DNA from: Cerioporus squamosus
Lineage: Eukaryota > Basidiomycota > Agaricomycetes > Polyporales > Polyporaceae
NCBI GenBank assembly: GCA_022592435.1
Contig: JABYQS010000123.1
Coordinates: forward strand, 1-64,000
Reading direction: 5' to 3'
DNA length: 64,000 bases
The notes under the pieces are model-generated. The model was given only the letters and a program-made list of their open reading frames with translations, was not told where the DNA came from and did not search any database. Numbering within the stretch: position 1 is the stretch's first letter; each line of letters begins with the position of its first letter. The translations under genes were made by a program, and so were the position numbers. Of the stretch, positions 36,959-47,600 are shown piece after piece.

Positions 36959-37362
36959 TTTTGGGTCGCCTTTCAGGCTTATTTCCTACGTACGAAATAT
37001 TTGGCCAATATTTGTCGCCTGCGACCTTATGAGAGCGCCCAAATATTTGGGCGATTAGGCGCCTCCCTTAACTAAGGGCCCAAATGATTCGGCTTCCACC
37101 ATAACTAAGCGCGTCAAATTATTGAGGTCAACTGAAGTCACTGTGTCCAGAGGGTCTGAAAGGAATGTGCCATGCTGCTGCGTCGCCTGCGGCAAGCTCG
37201 GAGTCTGGCCGTTGTTGACTTGGTAGGTGACGTTGTTGAGCATGATAAGGGCGGAGCGACTAGAGGTAGAGAGTCTGATAGCCTATTGTGACAGGTTCTG
37301 GTCAAAACGCGGGGAGCTGAAGGACGATGCCAGCGGCCCCTCTCGACTTAAGTGACCGTTCT

Positions 37363-37368
37363 CTTATA
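37363..37368 (-). promoter_or_regulatory. Candidate TATA box of the accessory gene
   Basis: TATAAG on the minus strand about 120 bp before the ATG at 37243. Confidence 0.3.
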
Positions 37369-38101
37369 CTTCGACCAAGGACTGTTTCCGAGCCTCGGGC
37401 CATTTCCGAGCCTCGACCGGACAGGCATGACACTCCCAATTTCCTCGCTGCCCTGACTCCTTGCGACACACCAACGATTACTACGCAAGATCATTGAACC
37501 CACCAGGATGCGCAGACTCCGGCGGCATGCAGCTGCGCCTGCTCAGTCTCCCACCTCATCCCCTTCAGACTCTATCTATCCTCCATATTGACGATATGTA
37601 CTAGACTGACTTATGTACTGATGAACTGCTAGACCCGTATGCCGGCCTCCTCATTCTAGCAGAGTGTGGCCGCGCGCGCATCGCCTGATGCGGCGGCGTC
37701 CGCCAGCCACCGCCACCATACAGATTGGATCTCGTAGCCACATGTGGTGGTTCAATGCATGACATCATAGAAACCTAGAATCGAACCCCTCGTAGCAACC
37801 GCGTTCTAGCCAAGGTCGCACAAACTCTCTCGAACGTTCGGCCTCATATTGAGGGACATCTCATATTGTTCTACCTTATGTCGCCAAGATCGGACTTCTT
37901 GCCGACCGGACGCAAGTCGTCATCGGTCGGTCGTCCGACTCCACATCGGCCAGGCCGTTCTACTGCTGCATCTGCTGCACGCATCTATGGGGTCGAACGA
38001 GAGTTCGCATTCCATTCCGTATCCCCTGTTCGGAGTGCGGAGTTCTGGTGTCGAACAGACAGTATCCTAAGGGTTCTTTTCAGGCATTTACGCAGTGAGA
38101 G

Positions 38102-41100
38102 GTGGGGAACTTAGAGTTACCCCGGACGTGCGCGGAAGGGAACCCCCGGTATTACCTTGGTAACCCATACGAACAGCGCACTGCCGATGTCTTGAATAGG
38201 TGTCGCCCATTCTGGGAGGGTGCAAGCACCCTCCCGGACCACGAGTTCTTCCTGGTGCAGCAAGTCTCGGATGACTGCTATGTTGTCGAGAACACTGGAC
38301 TGGATCTCGAACTCTATGTCAGTGCAGAACAATTGCAGGATCCGGAGTTTAACTTACCGGACTCATATCGTCGGGCTCTGCTGGAGCACTGTGCTCCAGA
38401 TGACCCCGAAGTCTTGGAGGGTGAGACCATGCTTCTGGGAGATACCCTTGCCACCGTGCTTGAGGATCGTTTGAACGAGGCGCTACCATACCCGGACGCT
38501 CGGGCTACGGACAAGGAACAACCCCGTCGTTTCCATTGCTTCCAGTATGGTGAGATCGTGGAAGTTCTGGACGACTATCTGGCCCTCGATGTTAGTATTG
38601 GGAGCTCGCGGTTGAAGCATAACACTTACTTTGACTTCCGGAACTGGTACGCTGTTGCAGCGTGACGGGCTCACCATGAACGCCTGCCTCATTGGAGGCG
38701 ATGCTTCGAGCTTGATGACTTGCGGGATGAACTTACCGCTCTGTTCGGGGACTTCGACAAGCCGTCGGAAGCTTCTGATGAGGTTGTCATATGCACTGAA
38801 ATAGAGATCAACGCGATCAGCATGAAAGCCAAGAAGAAGGAGGAACCTCTTACCATTGAAAGGAACTCTGCAGTGCCTCGCGACTTTACGCGTCTAATAC
38901 CCAAGCCAATTATCATTGAAGCCTTTGTGAATGGCGAGAAGGCACACACCTTACTCGACACGGGTTCATTGTCGGACTTCATCACCCCAAGCTTTGCACA
39001 ACACCTGGGCGTGAGGGTCTTTCCGTTAGCGAAGCAGATCTCACTACACCTGGCTGTGAAAGGCTCACGCGCGAAGTTAAGTTCTGGGTGCCTTGCGCAG
39101 TTCGAGTATCAGCAGGTGCGCGAGCAGCGATACTTCGATGTTGCTGCGATGAATTACGATGTGATCCTGGGAACACCATTCTTGTATCAGCACAAAGTTC
39201 ATCTAAGTCTGAATCCGACTAAGGTCATTATAGGCAGTGCGAAGTCCTTACCTATTGGAGGGCCACAAGCCAAGTCGCTCGAGTCCTGTGTGGCCGACGT
39301 GTTTGAAGATTATGTCGAGACAGCTAGACAACAGCTTCGTCAGTATGCTGAGCCAATATGTCAGGATGCCAGCGACTCACCGCTTCCGCCGTTGAGGGCT
39401 ATCAATCACACTATTCCCTTGAAAGACGAGACGAAAATCTATCATTGGAGGCCTAGTAAGTGCCCAGATGCTCTTCGCAAGCTTTGGATAGAGAAGCGCG
39501 ACGCGTACCTGAAATCAGGACGCTGGAAAATGTCCAACGCACGGAATACGTCACCCATGCTTCTCTTGACGAAGCTGGGCACCGGGCGTAATGGAGTTCC
39601 ACCTCGACTGCGAGTTGTCTGCGATCTGCGTGAGCGAAATGCAAACACGCATAAAGTCACCTCACCCTTACCAGACATGGAGGCGATCTTGCGTCGCATT
39701 TCGCGGAAGCCATACAGGACTTTGATAGATGGGAAAGACGCATATGAGCAGATTCGCGTCGAACCTGCTCATGTCTCCAGGACAGCTATGACAACTCCTG
39801 ATGGGAATATGGTTAGCTTAGTCCTTCAGCAGGGCGACTGTAACGCAGTCGCAACATACCAGTCTTTGATGAATCATATATTTGCGCCATACCTTGGCGT
39901 ATTCCTTGACGTCTATTTAGACGATATTGCAATTTATTCGGACACTTTGGCTGAGCATGTTAAGCACGTGAAGTTAGTGATCGACATACTGCGGAGAGAG
40001 CAGCTTTACCTGAGCGCGACTAAGCTAAAGTTCCTCTGCTCCGAGATGAAGGTCCTCGGCCGGATAGTCGACGACCATGGCATCCGGATGGACCTGGACA
40101 AAGTCGACTGCGTGTTGAACTGGAAGACTCCTACGAGTAAAGAGCTGTTGCGCGGATTCCTGGGCTCAGTGGGGTACCTTGCTGATGATATCGCACAGGT
40201 CCGCATTCCTATGGGAGTACTCAGCTCCATGACTGGATCGGAGTCCACATTCACATGGAACATCACTCACCAATGTGCCTTTGACGAGATCAAACGCCTC
40301 TTGCAGGCGCATCGCAATCATCACCGTGTGCCGCTGGACTACTCCAAGGATGCGGACCCCATCTGGCTAGTCACAGATGGCTCGCAGGCTGGGATCGTGG
40401 GCGTAATATTGCAAGGCAAGGACTTCCGTCGCGCTCGCGTCGCTGCATTCTTCTCAGCGAAGCTCTCGCGAGCACAGACTAACTACCCTGTGCACGAAAT
40501 CGAGATGTTAGCAGGCATGGAATCAATGCGTAGGCATTGCGACATCTTACTAGGATGTCACTTCACGTGGGTGACTGACCATAAAGGTTTGATTCACCTG
40601 TTGAAGCAGCGCAACCTGTCGGGGCGTCAAGCGCGTTGGTTAGAAACGATTGCAGAATTCGATTTTGATATTGAATACATACCTGGGGTCGAGAACGTCC
40701 TCGCGGACGCGCTCTCGCGGATCTACAATAACGACCGACCGGGTACCGTGCGTGCTCCATCGGAGTACACGGTGCACGACGAGGATGGTGATGTGTCGCG
40801 TGCAATATCTTGTTGCACTATATTGTTCCCTGTCATTGTCGATCCAGAGAGCCTTACTGAGGCTGAGAGCGACGTACCACCGGGTGACACGACTGTCGTC
40901 GCGGCCCCTCCTGCTCCATTGACACAGCGTGTCCTGCGGCCTCGCAAACCCCGCCCCGACCCTCCCCAGCCAGCCTCACGTCGTCGAGCTGCTTCTGCAC
41001 GCCCCAGCCCTGCTTCTGGAGGGCGTGTCGCTCCTGGTCTTGCTGCCATTCTGGAGGGCGACGTGGCCGTTGGAGAACAAGAGCTGGCGGCTCCTCGCCA

Positions 41101-43104
41101 GCAGGATATGCCTCCCACGGGGGCTTCTCCCGCTGCTTCTTGAGCGGTGACAGCGCGCGAGCCGCTGAACGCGCGCTCGTCCGGCCGTACTGCGGCCGCA
41201 CCCGCTGAGAGTGGACGCGCCAAAACGTCGCGCGAGTTTGCTAAACGGATTTGTCGTGTCGTCCTCCACGGACCGCGTGAGGTACGACAGGAGGGCGAAC
41301 GTCCTGCGGACGCGTCAGAACAGCAAACCAATAGCAATGACATCATCTTACCATCTGAGTACGAACCCGTGGAACCTCCTACAAGGCAGGAGAGTCAGTT
41401 CATGCAGCATCTGTCAGAGAACACAAATGGAATCGACCTACTTGAAGTCCTGAAGGGCCGCTACAAAGACGATCCCTTCTTCGCCCGCATCATGGCTGAC
41501 CCGAAGCACTACAAGAACTTTGTAGTCAACGGCGGGTTAGTGTTCATTCGAGACGCACGAAAGAGACTCTTGTGCATACCTAACGTGCTGGTGAACGGGC
41601 GCAGTGCCCGTGAGATTGTGATCCGACACGCTCACTCTCTACTGGCACATTTGGGTGCGCATCGAACTGCGTGCCTGCTTCGAGACCATGTCTGGTGGAA
41701 GTCGTTAGTCGCAGATGTCCAGAAATATTGTGATACCTGTCAGACGTGTAAGCGGAGCAAACTGAACAACCAGAAGCCTTACGGACTTCTGAATCCACTA
41801 CCCGTACCTTCTAAGCCATGGGAGGCTATCGGAGTCGACTTCCTCGGGCCGCTGCCCGAGTCCAAGAACCGCGACAGCACGTTCGACGAAGTCACGGTTG
41901 TGATCGACTTGCTTAGTGGCATGGTCCACCTGGTGCCCAGTCGTCAGGACTACAAGGCCCCCGATATCGCGGAGTTGATGTTTGCTGAAGTGTATAAGCA
42001 TCATGGCCTGCCAAAGGCTATCATAAGCGACCGCGACGTTCTATTCACTAGTCTTTTCTGGTCGCACCTGCATAAGCTCATCGGCGTAGAGCTGCGTATG
42101 TCGAGTGCATATCATCCTGAGTCCGATGGGTCGACTGAGCGAGCGAATAGAACTGTAGAGCAAATGCTCCGACAGTGCATCGGGCCTAACCAGCGGGACT
42201 GGGTTAGCAAGCTACCTGCTATCGAGTTTGCAATAAACTCAGCCCGCTCCGAGAGTACGGGCTTTGCCCCGTTCTTCCTCAACACGGGGCGCATGCCGCG
42301 TGCTATGATCTGGGATAACGCCGGACCGGATGAATATCCGGGGGTTAGAGCCTATGCGCAGCGTGTCAAGAACGCTATCATGGCTGCTCACGATTCGATC
42401 TTGAGCGCGCGCGTGAAACAGACACGCGACGCTAACCGCCGTCGTCGGCCGTCGCCTTTTGCAGTAGATGATCTGGTGTATATTTCCACGAAGAACCTTG
42501 CGCTGCCTAAAGGCTATGTGCGTAAGCTAATGCCTAAGTACATTGGACCATACCGCATCTCGAAAGATTTCGGGAATTTGTCTTACCGCATAGATCTGAT
42601 ACGTTCCACGCATCACTACTCCGTGTGCACGTCCCAAATGACGACCGTCTCTTCCCCGGACGTCTGGACAGTCAAGTCGCAGAGCTTGAGGATCGTGACG
42701 GCGAGTGGGCTATAGACAAGATCGTCAGCCACAGGGGGTCGGGCGAGAACACCCTGTTTGAGGCTGTTTGGAAGTCCGGGGATCGCACCTGGGTTCCATA
42801 CGACACAGTCCAGCACCTTGGCGTGCTGAACGCATACTTTGACGCTTTAGGAATAGACGATGTTGCCCAGTTGATCGAGGGCGACGGTACGCCACCGTCA
42901 GACCCTCAGATCTTCGTCGGAAACGTCGAGCCATGCGGTTTGCGACTAACACGTCGGACGCGTCGGAATCGAGCTTGTCGAGGGAGTACTAAAGGACAAA
43001 GGTCGTCAGTGCTGACCTCATCAACACCTCACCCTATCTCTTCATCCCTCGACCAACTCATCACCCCATTGCTTCACCCTCCTATCCCATTCTCCTTCCG
43101 CACC
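38102..43104 (+). pseudogene. pol: Damaged pol of the gypsy element (PR-RT-RNase H-IN-chromodomain)
   Basis: Four segments: 38102-38665 (N-terminal part), 38720-41143, 41147-42715, and a shifted frame from about 42606. The first three share one frame and are separated only by in-frame TGA codons at 38663 and 41141. Protease has LLDTGS near 38957. RT has VYLDD near 39914 within GDCNAVATYQSL. RNase H has VTDGSQAG and TDHKG. Integrase has a CDTC zinc pair, GVDFLGPLPE, ISDRD and STERANR (D, D, E). A deletion near 42603 shifts frame just before FHASLLRVHVPNDDRLFPGR. A chromodomain follows (GEWAIDKIVSHRG, WVPYDTVQHL). A Cys-pair region upstream (37868-38100) also reads as element sequence. This copy cannot make full Pol without readthrough and frameshift. 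Confidence 0.9.
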
Positions 43105-43371
43105 ATGCAGATCGAACACGCCTTCCTCGACCGCGACGCTCCGTCTGTCACTATCTTCGATGCCTCCGGCACGCCCTACTTCTTCGCCCGGGAGCACTTC
43201 GATGCCTGCCACAAGTTCAACCGGCACCTCCGCGAGCATGGCACTCGCGAAGGCTTCGTCTTAGGCGTTCCCGGCGCGTACGAACAGCTGACCGAGCTGT
43301 GGAACGCCGACGAAAATGTTACTCACCGCTTCGCGGAGTACGACATCGCTACCGACTCCGTTACCGTCTGA
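43105..43371 (+). CDS. Small ORF downstream of the gypsy chromodomain
   Basis: An 88-aa ORF (starts MQIEHAFLDRDAPSVTIFD) in the frame of the chromodomain, with its own ATG in good context. It has normal amino-acid composition and a Phe/His-rich core (YFFAREHFDACHKFNRHL). It lies between pol and the 3' LTR, where extra ORFs of some fungal elements sit. No family is known to me. Sequence after the TGA continues open in Pro-rich form, so it may once have joined the next ORF. Confidence 0.45.
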   Translation: MQIEHAFLDRDAPSVTIFDASGTPYFFAREHFDACHKFNRHLREHGTREGFVLGVPGAYEQLTELWNADENVTHRFAEYDIATDSVTV

Positions 43372-43487
43372 GGCAGCGCTCTCCCGGATGAAGTCGTCGC
43401 CCAGCTCCACCCTCCTGTTCCTGCTCCTGCCCCGTCGTCGAAGCCGAACCCCAGTTCACCACTCACCAGACGAATACCATCAATTGT

Positions 43488-43892
43488 ATGTTGTGGGCTG
43501 CGGCGGCTCGCGAGGCCCATTTCGCCGAGATGCGCGACGCCAATCGTAACAAGAAGGTCGATGATCGCAAGCGCAAGCACGAGGACCATCGTGCTGCCGA
43601 CGCTGCCAGGTCCTACCAGCGCCCTCGTACGATCGAGCGCGACGTCGAGTGTGTCTTCGTCCGCGCATCTGGTTCGAAGACGTCGTCCAAGTCGAAGGTC
43701 GCCGGGCCGTCCAAGTCTGGCGGGTCGTCGAAGCCTGCCCAGGAGCGCGAGGACACAGCTATGGATGAGGACGAGGATGCGGAGGGCGAGCCGGAGAAGC
43801 AAGACGATGAGTTGATCGAGTACAGCGAGGACGAGGAGGCTGAGATGTCGAAGGCTGAGGGCAAGAAGCGTGCTGGCCCGAAGCGCGCTTAG
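43488..43892 (+). CDS. Lys/Glu-rich ORF before the 3' LTR
   Basis: A 134-aa ORF with a basic coiled-coil start (EMRDANRNKKVDDRKRKHED), a Ser/Lys middle and an acidic end (MDEDEDAEGEPEKQDDELIE) closing in KKRAGPKRA. It is offset by one frame from the preceding ORF. The two may be parts of one accessory protein. It ends 65 bp before the LTR. Confidence 0.45.
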   Translation: MLWAAAAREAHFAEMRDANRNKKVDDRKRKHEDHRAADAARSYQRPRTIERDVECVFVRASGSKTSSKSKVAGPSKSGGSSKPAQEREDTAMDEDEDAEGEPEKQDDELIEYSEDEEAEMSKAEGKKRAGPKRA

Positions 43893-43959
43893 GTTGCCTA
43901 TTCAGGTCTACCGGATTGGGAAGGCCGTCCACTCTCGTTCACGACCTTCGGAGGGCGTA

Positions 43960-44328
43960 TGTAACGCGCCGCTTTCCTCCTTCTCTCTCGGACATCGGCC
44001 GTTCCAGATTCCGACACTATCCTCCATCATTCTATGTCATTCCGATTGACAACTACTCGTCGCTCCTTACCTATCCTCATCTTCCACCATGTGCTAGCTT
44101 ACCGACCGCCACCTGTCCTTACTCGATACCTTACCGACCGCCACCTGTCCTTACTCGATACCTTACTCACTCGTTCTCTTGGCATCGTAGTCGTATAAAT
44201 ACCCCCGGACGTCGTCCTGTATTCCCCTAGCGTACTCACGAGCAGAACAACAGTCCGTACACCTGTCTCCTGCCGAGCACTCTCCCGTGTGACTGAACCG
44301 GCCCTATTTGGAACCGCGCCCGGTTACA
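43960..44328 (+). repeat. 3' LTR of the gypsy element (369 bp)
   Basis: Same as the 5' LTR except for two substitutions and a tandem duplication of a 32-bp unit (starting CCGACCGCCACC). A short purine tract (CGGAGGG) precedes it as a possible polypurine tract. Confidence 0.96.
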
Positions 44329-44329
44329 G

Positions 44330-45950
44330 CATCAAACTGCCATGGGCGCCTCTCGGGGCCGGTTCGCCAGCTTCAACTTGACCCATGCCCACAGCCTGAT
44401 GGTGATGTCCGAACACTTTGAAGCACACAACGTGAGTACTCTGACATCGTGCTATAGGGCTTGCCTCTAAGAACAGTCAGTCACCGCTTATGCACTCACA
44501 GCGGTGATGGAGCCTGACCGCGCAACTAGGAAATTGGCCACCACTACTACGCCTCCACGACGACATGCCCGATCGCAGCTCACCTGACACGTCTCAGAGG
44601 GTACCAGGGGGGCTCAACTCAATATCCGTTGAGTAGCTTTGCTCCTCCCGGCTCCGATGCAGCTGATGTGACGATACAGCGGTACATCTCGGCATCTTAC
44701 TTTCTTCTCCAGGCCTACTGTCGGGCGACTCAACCACTACGCTCATTTGAAATGTCAACGGGCTCTGTAAATATGCGATCTAGAGTTGTGTAGCCTCCGG
44801 TTACTCCGGGTAGCTCGAGTCTCGTGACAACATCAACCTCGCCGCCGTGGCTGTCATAGGCTGGCTCGAGCTGACGGCGCTGTATAGGTATGCTCTAGTT
44901 CGCGCATCTGGACTCTGTGAGGCACTGACTCGATCTCACTCTCCTCATCTTGTCGCTGGCGGGAGAGAAGGTGGCGACATTGAGCGCCGACCATGTCCAG
45001 CATTCGTTTCTGCGGTGAGTACATGCAGTCCGCCGGCCCACTATCCGTATTGTCTCAAATCAGATATTAAGTTACAATCGCCGCTGGAAGCTCATCTACG
45101 ATCCCGTCATTTCAATTGTGGAATGGGTATCTCTGGTCCTCCGGAGTCCGGACGCAAAGACCGCATGCTGACTTGGGGACATTGACTGCATTAGGAATGG
45201 GTGCGACAGCAGGAGACGGAAGCGACCGCTACGGGACTGCTGCCCACTCTGAAATCCGACTACAACCGTAAGTTCTAACTGTCCACCACCCGTGCGTTGG
45301 ACAATGGCGCTGACATCAAGCTTATAGCAGCCACGTCGACTTGCAGTAAGATGGAGAACTGCCTCGACATCACATCCTTCGCTGCCTCCATGCCTTTACC
45401 CAGCCCTTCTCCATTGCCTTCCAGCTGGTCGCGCATCTCCACGACAACCAGAACTCCCCATCCCCGCTCAGCCTCGACGTGTACCACGTCCAGCCAACCG
45501 TCATGCTCGGGATCTTCATTGCTACCGGTAGCGAGCCTTACTACAATGGCTCCGTAGACAAGCTTCTTCAGGGAAGTATGCTCGGTTGTCGCTTGAAGTA
45601 CGATTTCTCGGACAGGCATGCGGACTACGCGATGAGCCTCTCCTGGCTCAGACGGCAACGGGAGCGACGGTCCACCCAGGGCGGCCTACAAGAGCCTGGC
45701 CGCCGGCAAGTCGCTGTCACTGGCCGATGCTACGAAGACACGTACACGTCTGTGTGACCTCTTTGCCTGAGGGGTACGTGCCACGCACTTGTCGTTCCTG
45801 CTTGTCTTCAATGACCGATGACGGCTGGCTTCCACATGCAGATTTCCAGAGATCGCATGGCCGTCGTTCCGAATCGACTCTTCATGCAATGCTGCTACTG
45901 CGGCGCAGCATAGCAGACGACACAACTGGAGGAGCACCGTGAGAAGCATT
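44330..45950 (+). pseudogene. Decayed duplicate of gene X
   Basis: Starts with ATGGGCGC at 44342 as gene X does. Clear matches follow: 45193-45268 (X exon 5, here open with CAG in place of TAG), 45400-45580 (VAHLHDNQNSPSPLSLDVYH versus VAHLCDNQHSLSPLNLDVYH), 45650-45760 (the KVHPESALMSLAGG region) and 45850-45930 (CCYC region). Stops and indels separate the blocks. The gypsy element landed just upstream of its start codon. It is followed by F-box relic D exactly as X is followed by copy C. Confidence 0.75.
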
Positions 45951-46018
45951 GCATATACGGGCCAGCGCGGTGTGTGAGAGGGACCATACTGGGCGGCATG
46001 GTTTGTGGGTGCTCGGTG

Positions 46019-46064
46019 AGAAGATCGAGACTCGTAGGGCGAGAAGATCGAGACTCGTAGGGCG
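46019..46064. repeat. Two tandem 23-bp units upstream of relic D
   Basis: GAGAAGATCGAGACTCGTAG plus three bases, directly repeated. Confidence 0.8.
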
Positions 46065-46186
46065 TGCAGACAGACTGTTGACGCCCCGTGTATAAGGACC
46101 TCGATCAATAACGGTGCACGGCTCTCGTCTTGCCCTCATCGCGCGATGTACCCCGACCACAGGATTCTACCTCCTTGCTCAAGACT

Positions 46187-47600
46187 ATGTCTCACCTCCT
46201 CACGCCGTTCTCCAAGTCGTTCCCGCCTGAGCTCGAAGAACAATTCATCGACCAGCTCTTCGACGACGACTTCTCTCTCCGCTGCTGCGCGTTGACGTGC
46301 AAGGTGTGGCGTATTCGTAGCCGTCTGCATCTGCTCCGCTCAATGCATGTTGACAACGCCGAAACACTAAAGCGCGTCTACGACCTCTTCGGTTCTCATC
46401 CTTCACTGGCGCTATGCGTTCACTCTTTGACGGCCCACGCCTGCTGCGAGGATGACGATAGAAAACCAGGTATCATTCACTTACCGCCGTTGACTCAGTT
46501 CCGCAACATGCGGCAATTGGCGATAAGGGCCTCCGTTCCGGATAAAGTCAGACAGAAGTGCCGACATGTTCCCTTCCACGCTGCATTCATCACTGCCCTG
46601 CAAACCCATCGAAGCATAGAAGAGTTGTCCCTTTTGAACATCATTCTATCCAGTTCTGCGGAGCTCACACAGCTACTTGCTGGGTTGAAGAGGCTTAATC
46701 GTCTGACATGCATCAACATCAAAATGCGACAGGAAACCTCCGGGTTGCAAATGAGTCCTGCTTATTTGAGGAGGGAGGCACCAATTCGTGATGTTATGGT
46801 TCGTATCCTTTTCATATGGTGAACCGTGACGTTCCTCCCTGTGAACCACTTATTCGCCGCTAGATAGAGGCCGGCATGCTTCACAAACTGCTGCCAGTGC
46901 TGCAATTAGCGAGCTACACAGTCAAAATCTGGTACTTCATCCTTTTCGTGGCCTCAGTAGATGTGCGTAAACCGATGACATCAGATTCACTGTACAATGG
47001 TTGTGATACTTGTAGTTATCCTTTACAGGGGATGTGCCACCTGACCAGGTCCCCTTCCCGCTGCTGCCCCTTATTCAGTCGCTAGTGGTGAGGTTCACTC
47101 ATCCGTTCCACCTTGCCTTGAGCCTCAGCACCCTGAACTACATTCTTTGATGTGCGGATGTAGCTGAACTGAAGGCCCTTGAGATTGTGATACCTGACTC
47201 CATAATGTCCTGCGAATGGCTATATGTAGCACTGCACAAGCAAGACTTTATCGAGCAGATGAACCTCTTGGAAGACAGGATCGCGGCTTTCTCACTCATG
47301 TCTCTCACTTTCGTCTCTCCCAATACTCCCTCCAATCGAGCCACCAGGCTGCACGAGATCCTCCATGGTTCTTTCGCAGGACTATTCCAGAGATACCCGA
47401 CAACGCAGATTCTGCCCACCGGTACGTCGTCCATATCCTGTCTCTTTGAAGCTGAGGCCCATCGCGGTTGCCTGTCTGTTGGACGAATCACTGATTGGCC
47501 TTTTCTGACATCGGCATAGACAAAGATGAACGTAGCCACCCGGCGCGCCGTCCGCGCAATGAAAACAACATCCACTCAGTGCACCTGTGGCTTCCCTACT
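46187..47600 (+). pseudogene. F-box / LRR-like relic D, WD40 domain missing
   Basis: Exon 1 (46187-46798) is intact, 612 nt, with F-box EEQFIDQLFDDDFSLRCCAL and TCKVW, closest to copy C. Exon 2 begins at 46864 (IEAGMLHKLLPVLQL). From there the joins fail: the donor after KIW is in the wrong phase for the next exon (VPFPLLPLIQSLVVRF), and another shift occurs near 47150 before ELKALEIVI. LRR-like sequence ends with LMSLTFVSPNTPSNRA and a GTACGT donor at 47421. The WD40 exon is absent; a 3' stretch with a stop at about 47620 follows, then a repeat field. Probably a pseudogene, though a truncated F-box protein from exon 1 is possible. Confidence 0.7.

Larger units (their letters stand above)
36306..37117. 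mobile_element. 812-bp inverted-repeat element resembling two head-to-head tRNA-SINEs
   Basis: The terminal 79 bp are inverted copies with one mismatch, starting TTGACGCGCTTAGTTATGG. ATTAT flanks both ends (36301-36305 and 37118-37122); TTA with one extra terminal base pair is the alternative reading. Each arm has an RNA polymerase III A box and B box directed outward, followed by a diverged body and the shared 79-bp tail, which is the layout of a tRNA-derived SINE. It lies in the reading frame or a small intron of the minus-strand accessory gene. It may be a TIR element that captured SINE ends, or a SINE dimer. Confidence 0.75.
34222..37243 (-). pseudogene. Accessory gene of the Tnp2 element, interrupted by an inverted-repeat element
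   Basis: Read on the minus strand, an ATG at 37243 opens an N/Q/T-rich stretch (NNVTYQVNNGQTP) that continues in phase, after the 36306-37117 element and one target copy, into GTAGALNI and then G/M/N-rich exons. Downstream exons give two near repeats (FVKAAVKAELERD and HVVKAAVRAELAKD), a Trp-containing block (VVTLWNPDWFRP), a basic block (RRLAAKMKMDKRLGRRQR) and a Glu/Ser-rich tail. The shape, an N/Q-rich start with coiled coil and basic region, suits a DNA-binding partner like CACTA TnpA, but no sequence family was recognised. Across the element join there is a TAG, or a 30-nt intron if spliced. Stop at 34222, 115 bp from the transposase stop. Confidence 0.55.
28122..37866. mobile_element. 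Nested Tnp2 (CACTA/EnSpm-type) element inserted between gag and pol; borders approximate
   Basis: About 9.7 kb of foreign sequence separates gag from the resumed gypsy reading near 37.87 kb. It carries a Tnp2-family transposase (plus) and a convergent accessory gene (minus), the two-gene layout of CACTA elements, with a further gene at 28230-29067. The 11-base word TGTTCTACCTT stands at 28111-28121 and again at 37867-37877 and may mark the target. Typical CACTA termini and a 3-bp duplication were not found, so the ends and the mode of insertion remain open. Confidence 0.6.
24230..44328 (+). mobile_element. Ty3/gypsy chromodomain LTR retrotransposon, split by a nested element
   Basis: The LTRs begin TGTAAC and end GTTACA. 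Five-base target copies GCATC flank the whole element (24225-24229 and 44329-44333). The order is LTR, gag, interruption, protease-RT-RNase H-integrase-chromodomain, extra ORFs, LTR. Integrase downstream of RT plus a chromodomain place it among chromoviruses. Joining the flanks recreates the start region of gene X (compare 13815-13850), so it sits just upstream of the start of the duplicated X copy. Stops and a frameshift in pol make this copy non-autonomous. Confidence 0.93.

Noticed and set aside
37775..37855. Minus-strand B-box-like GGTTCGATTCT
   Set aside because: No A box at proper distance and no cloverleaf; probably chance.
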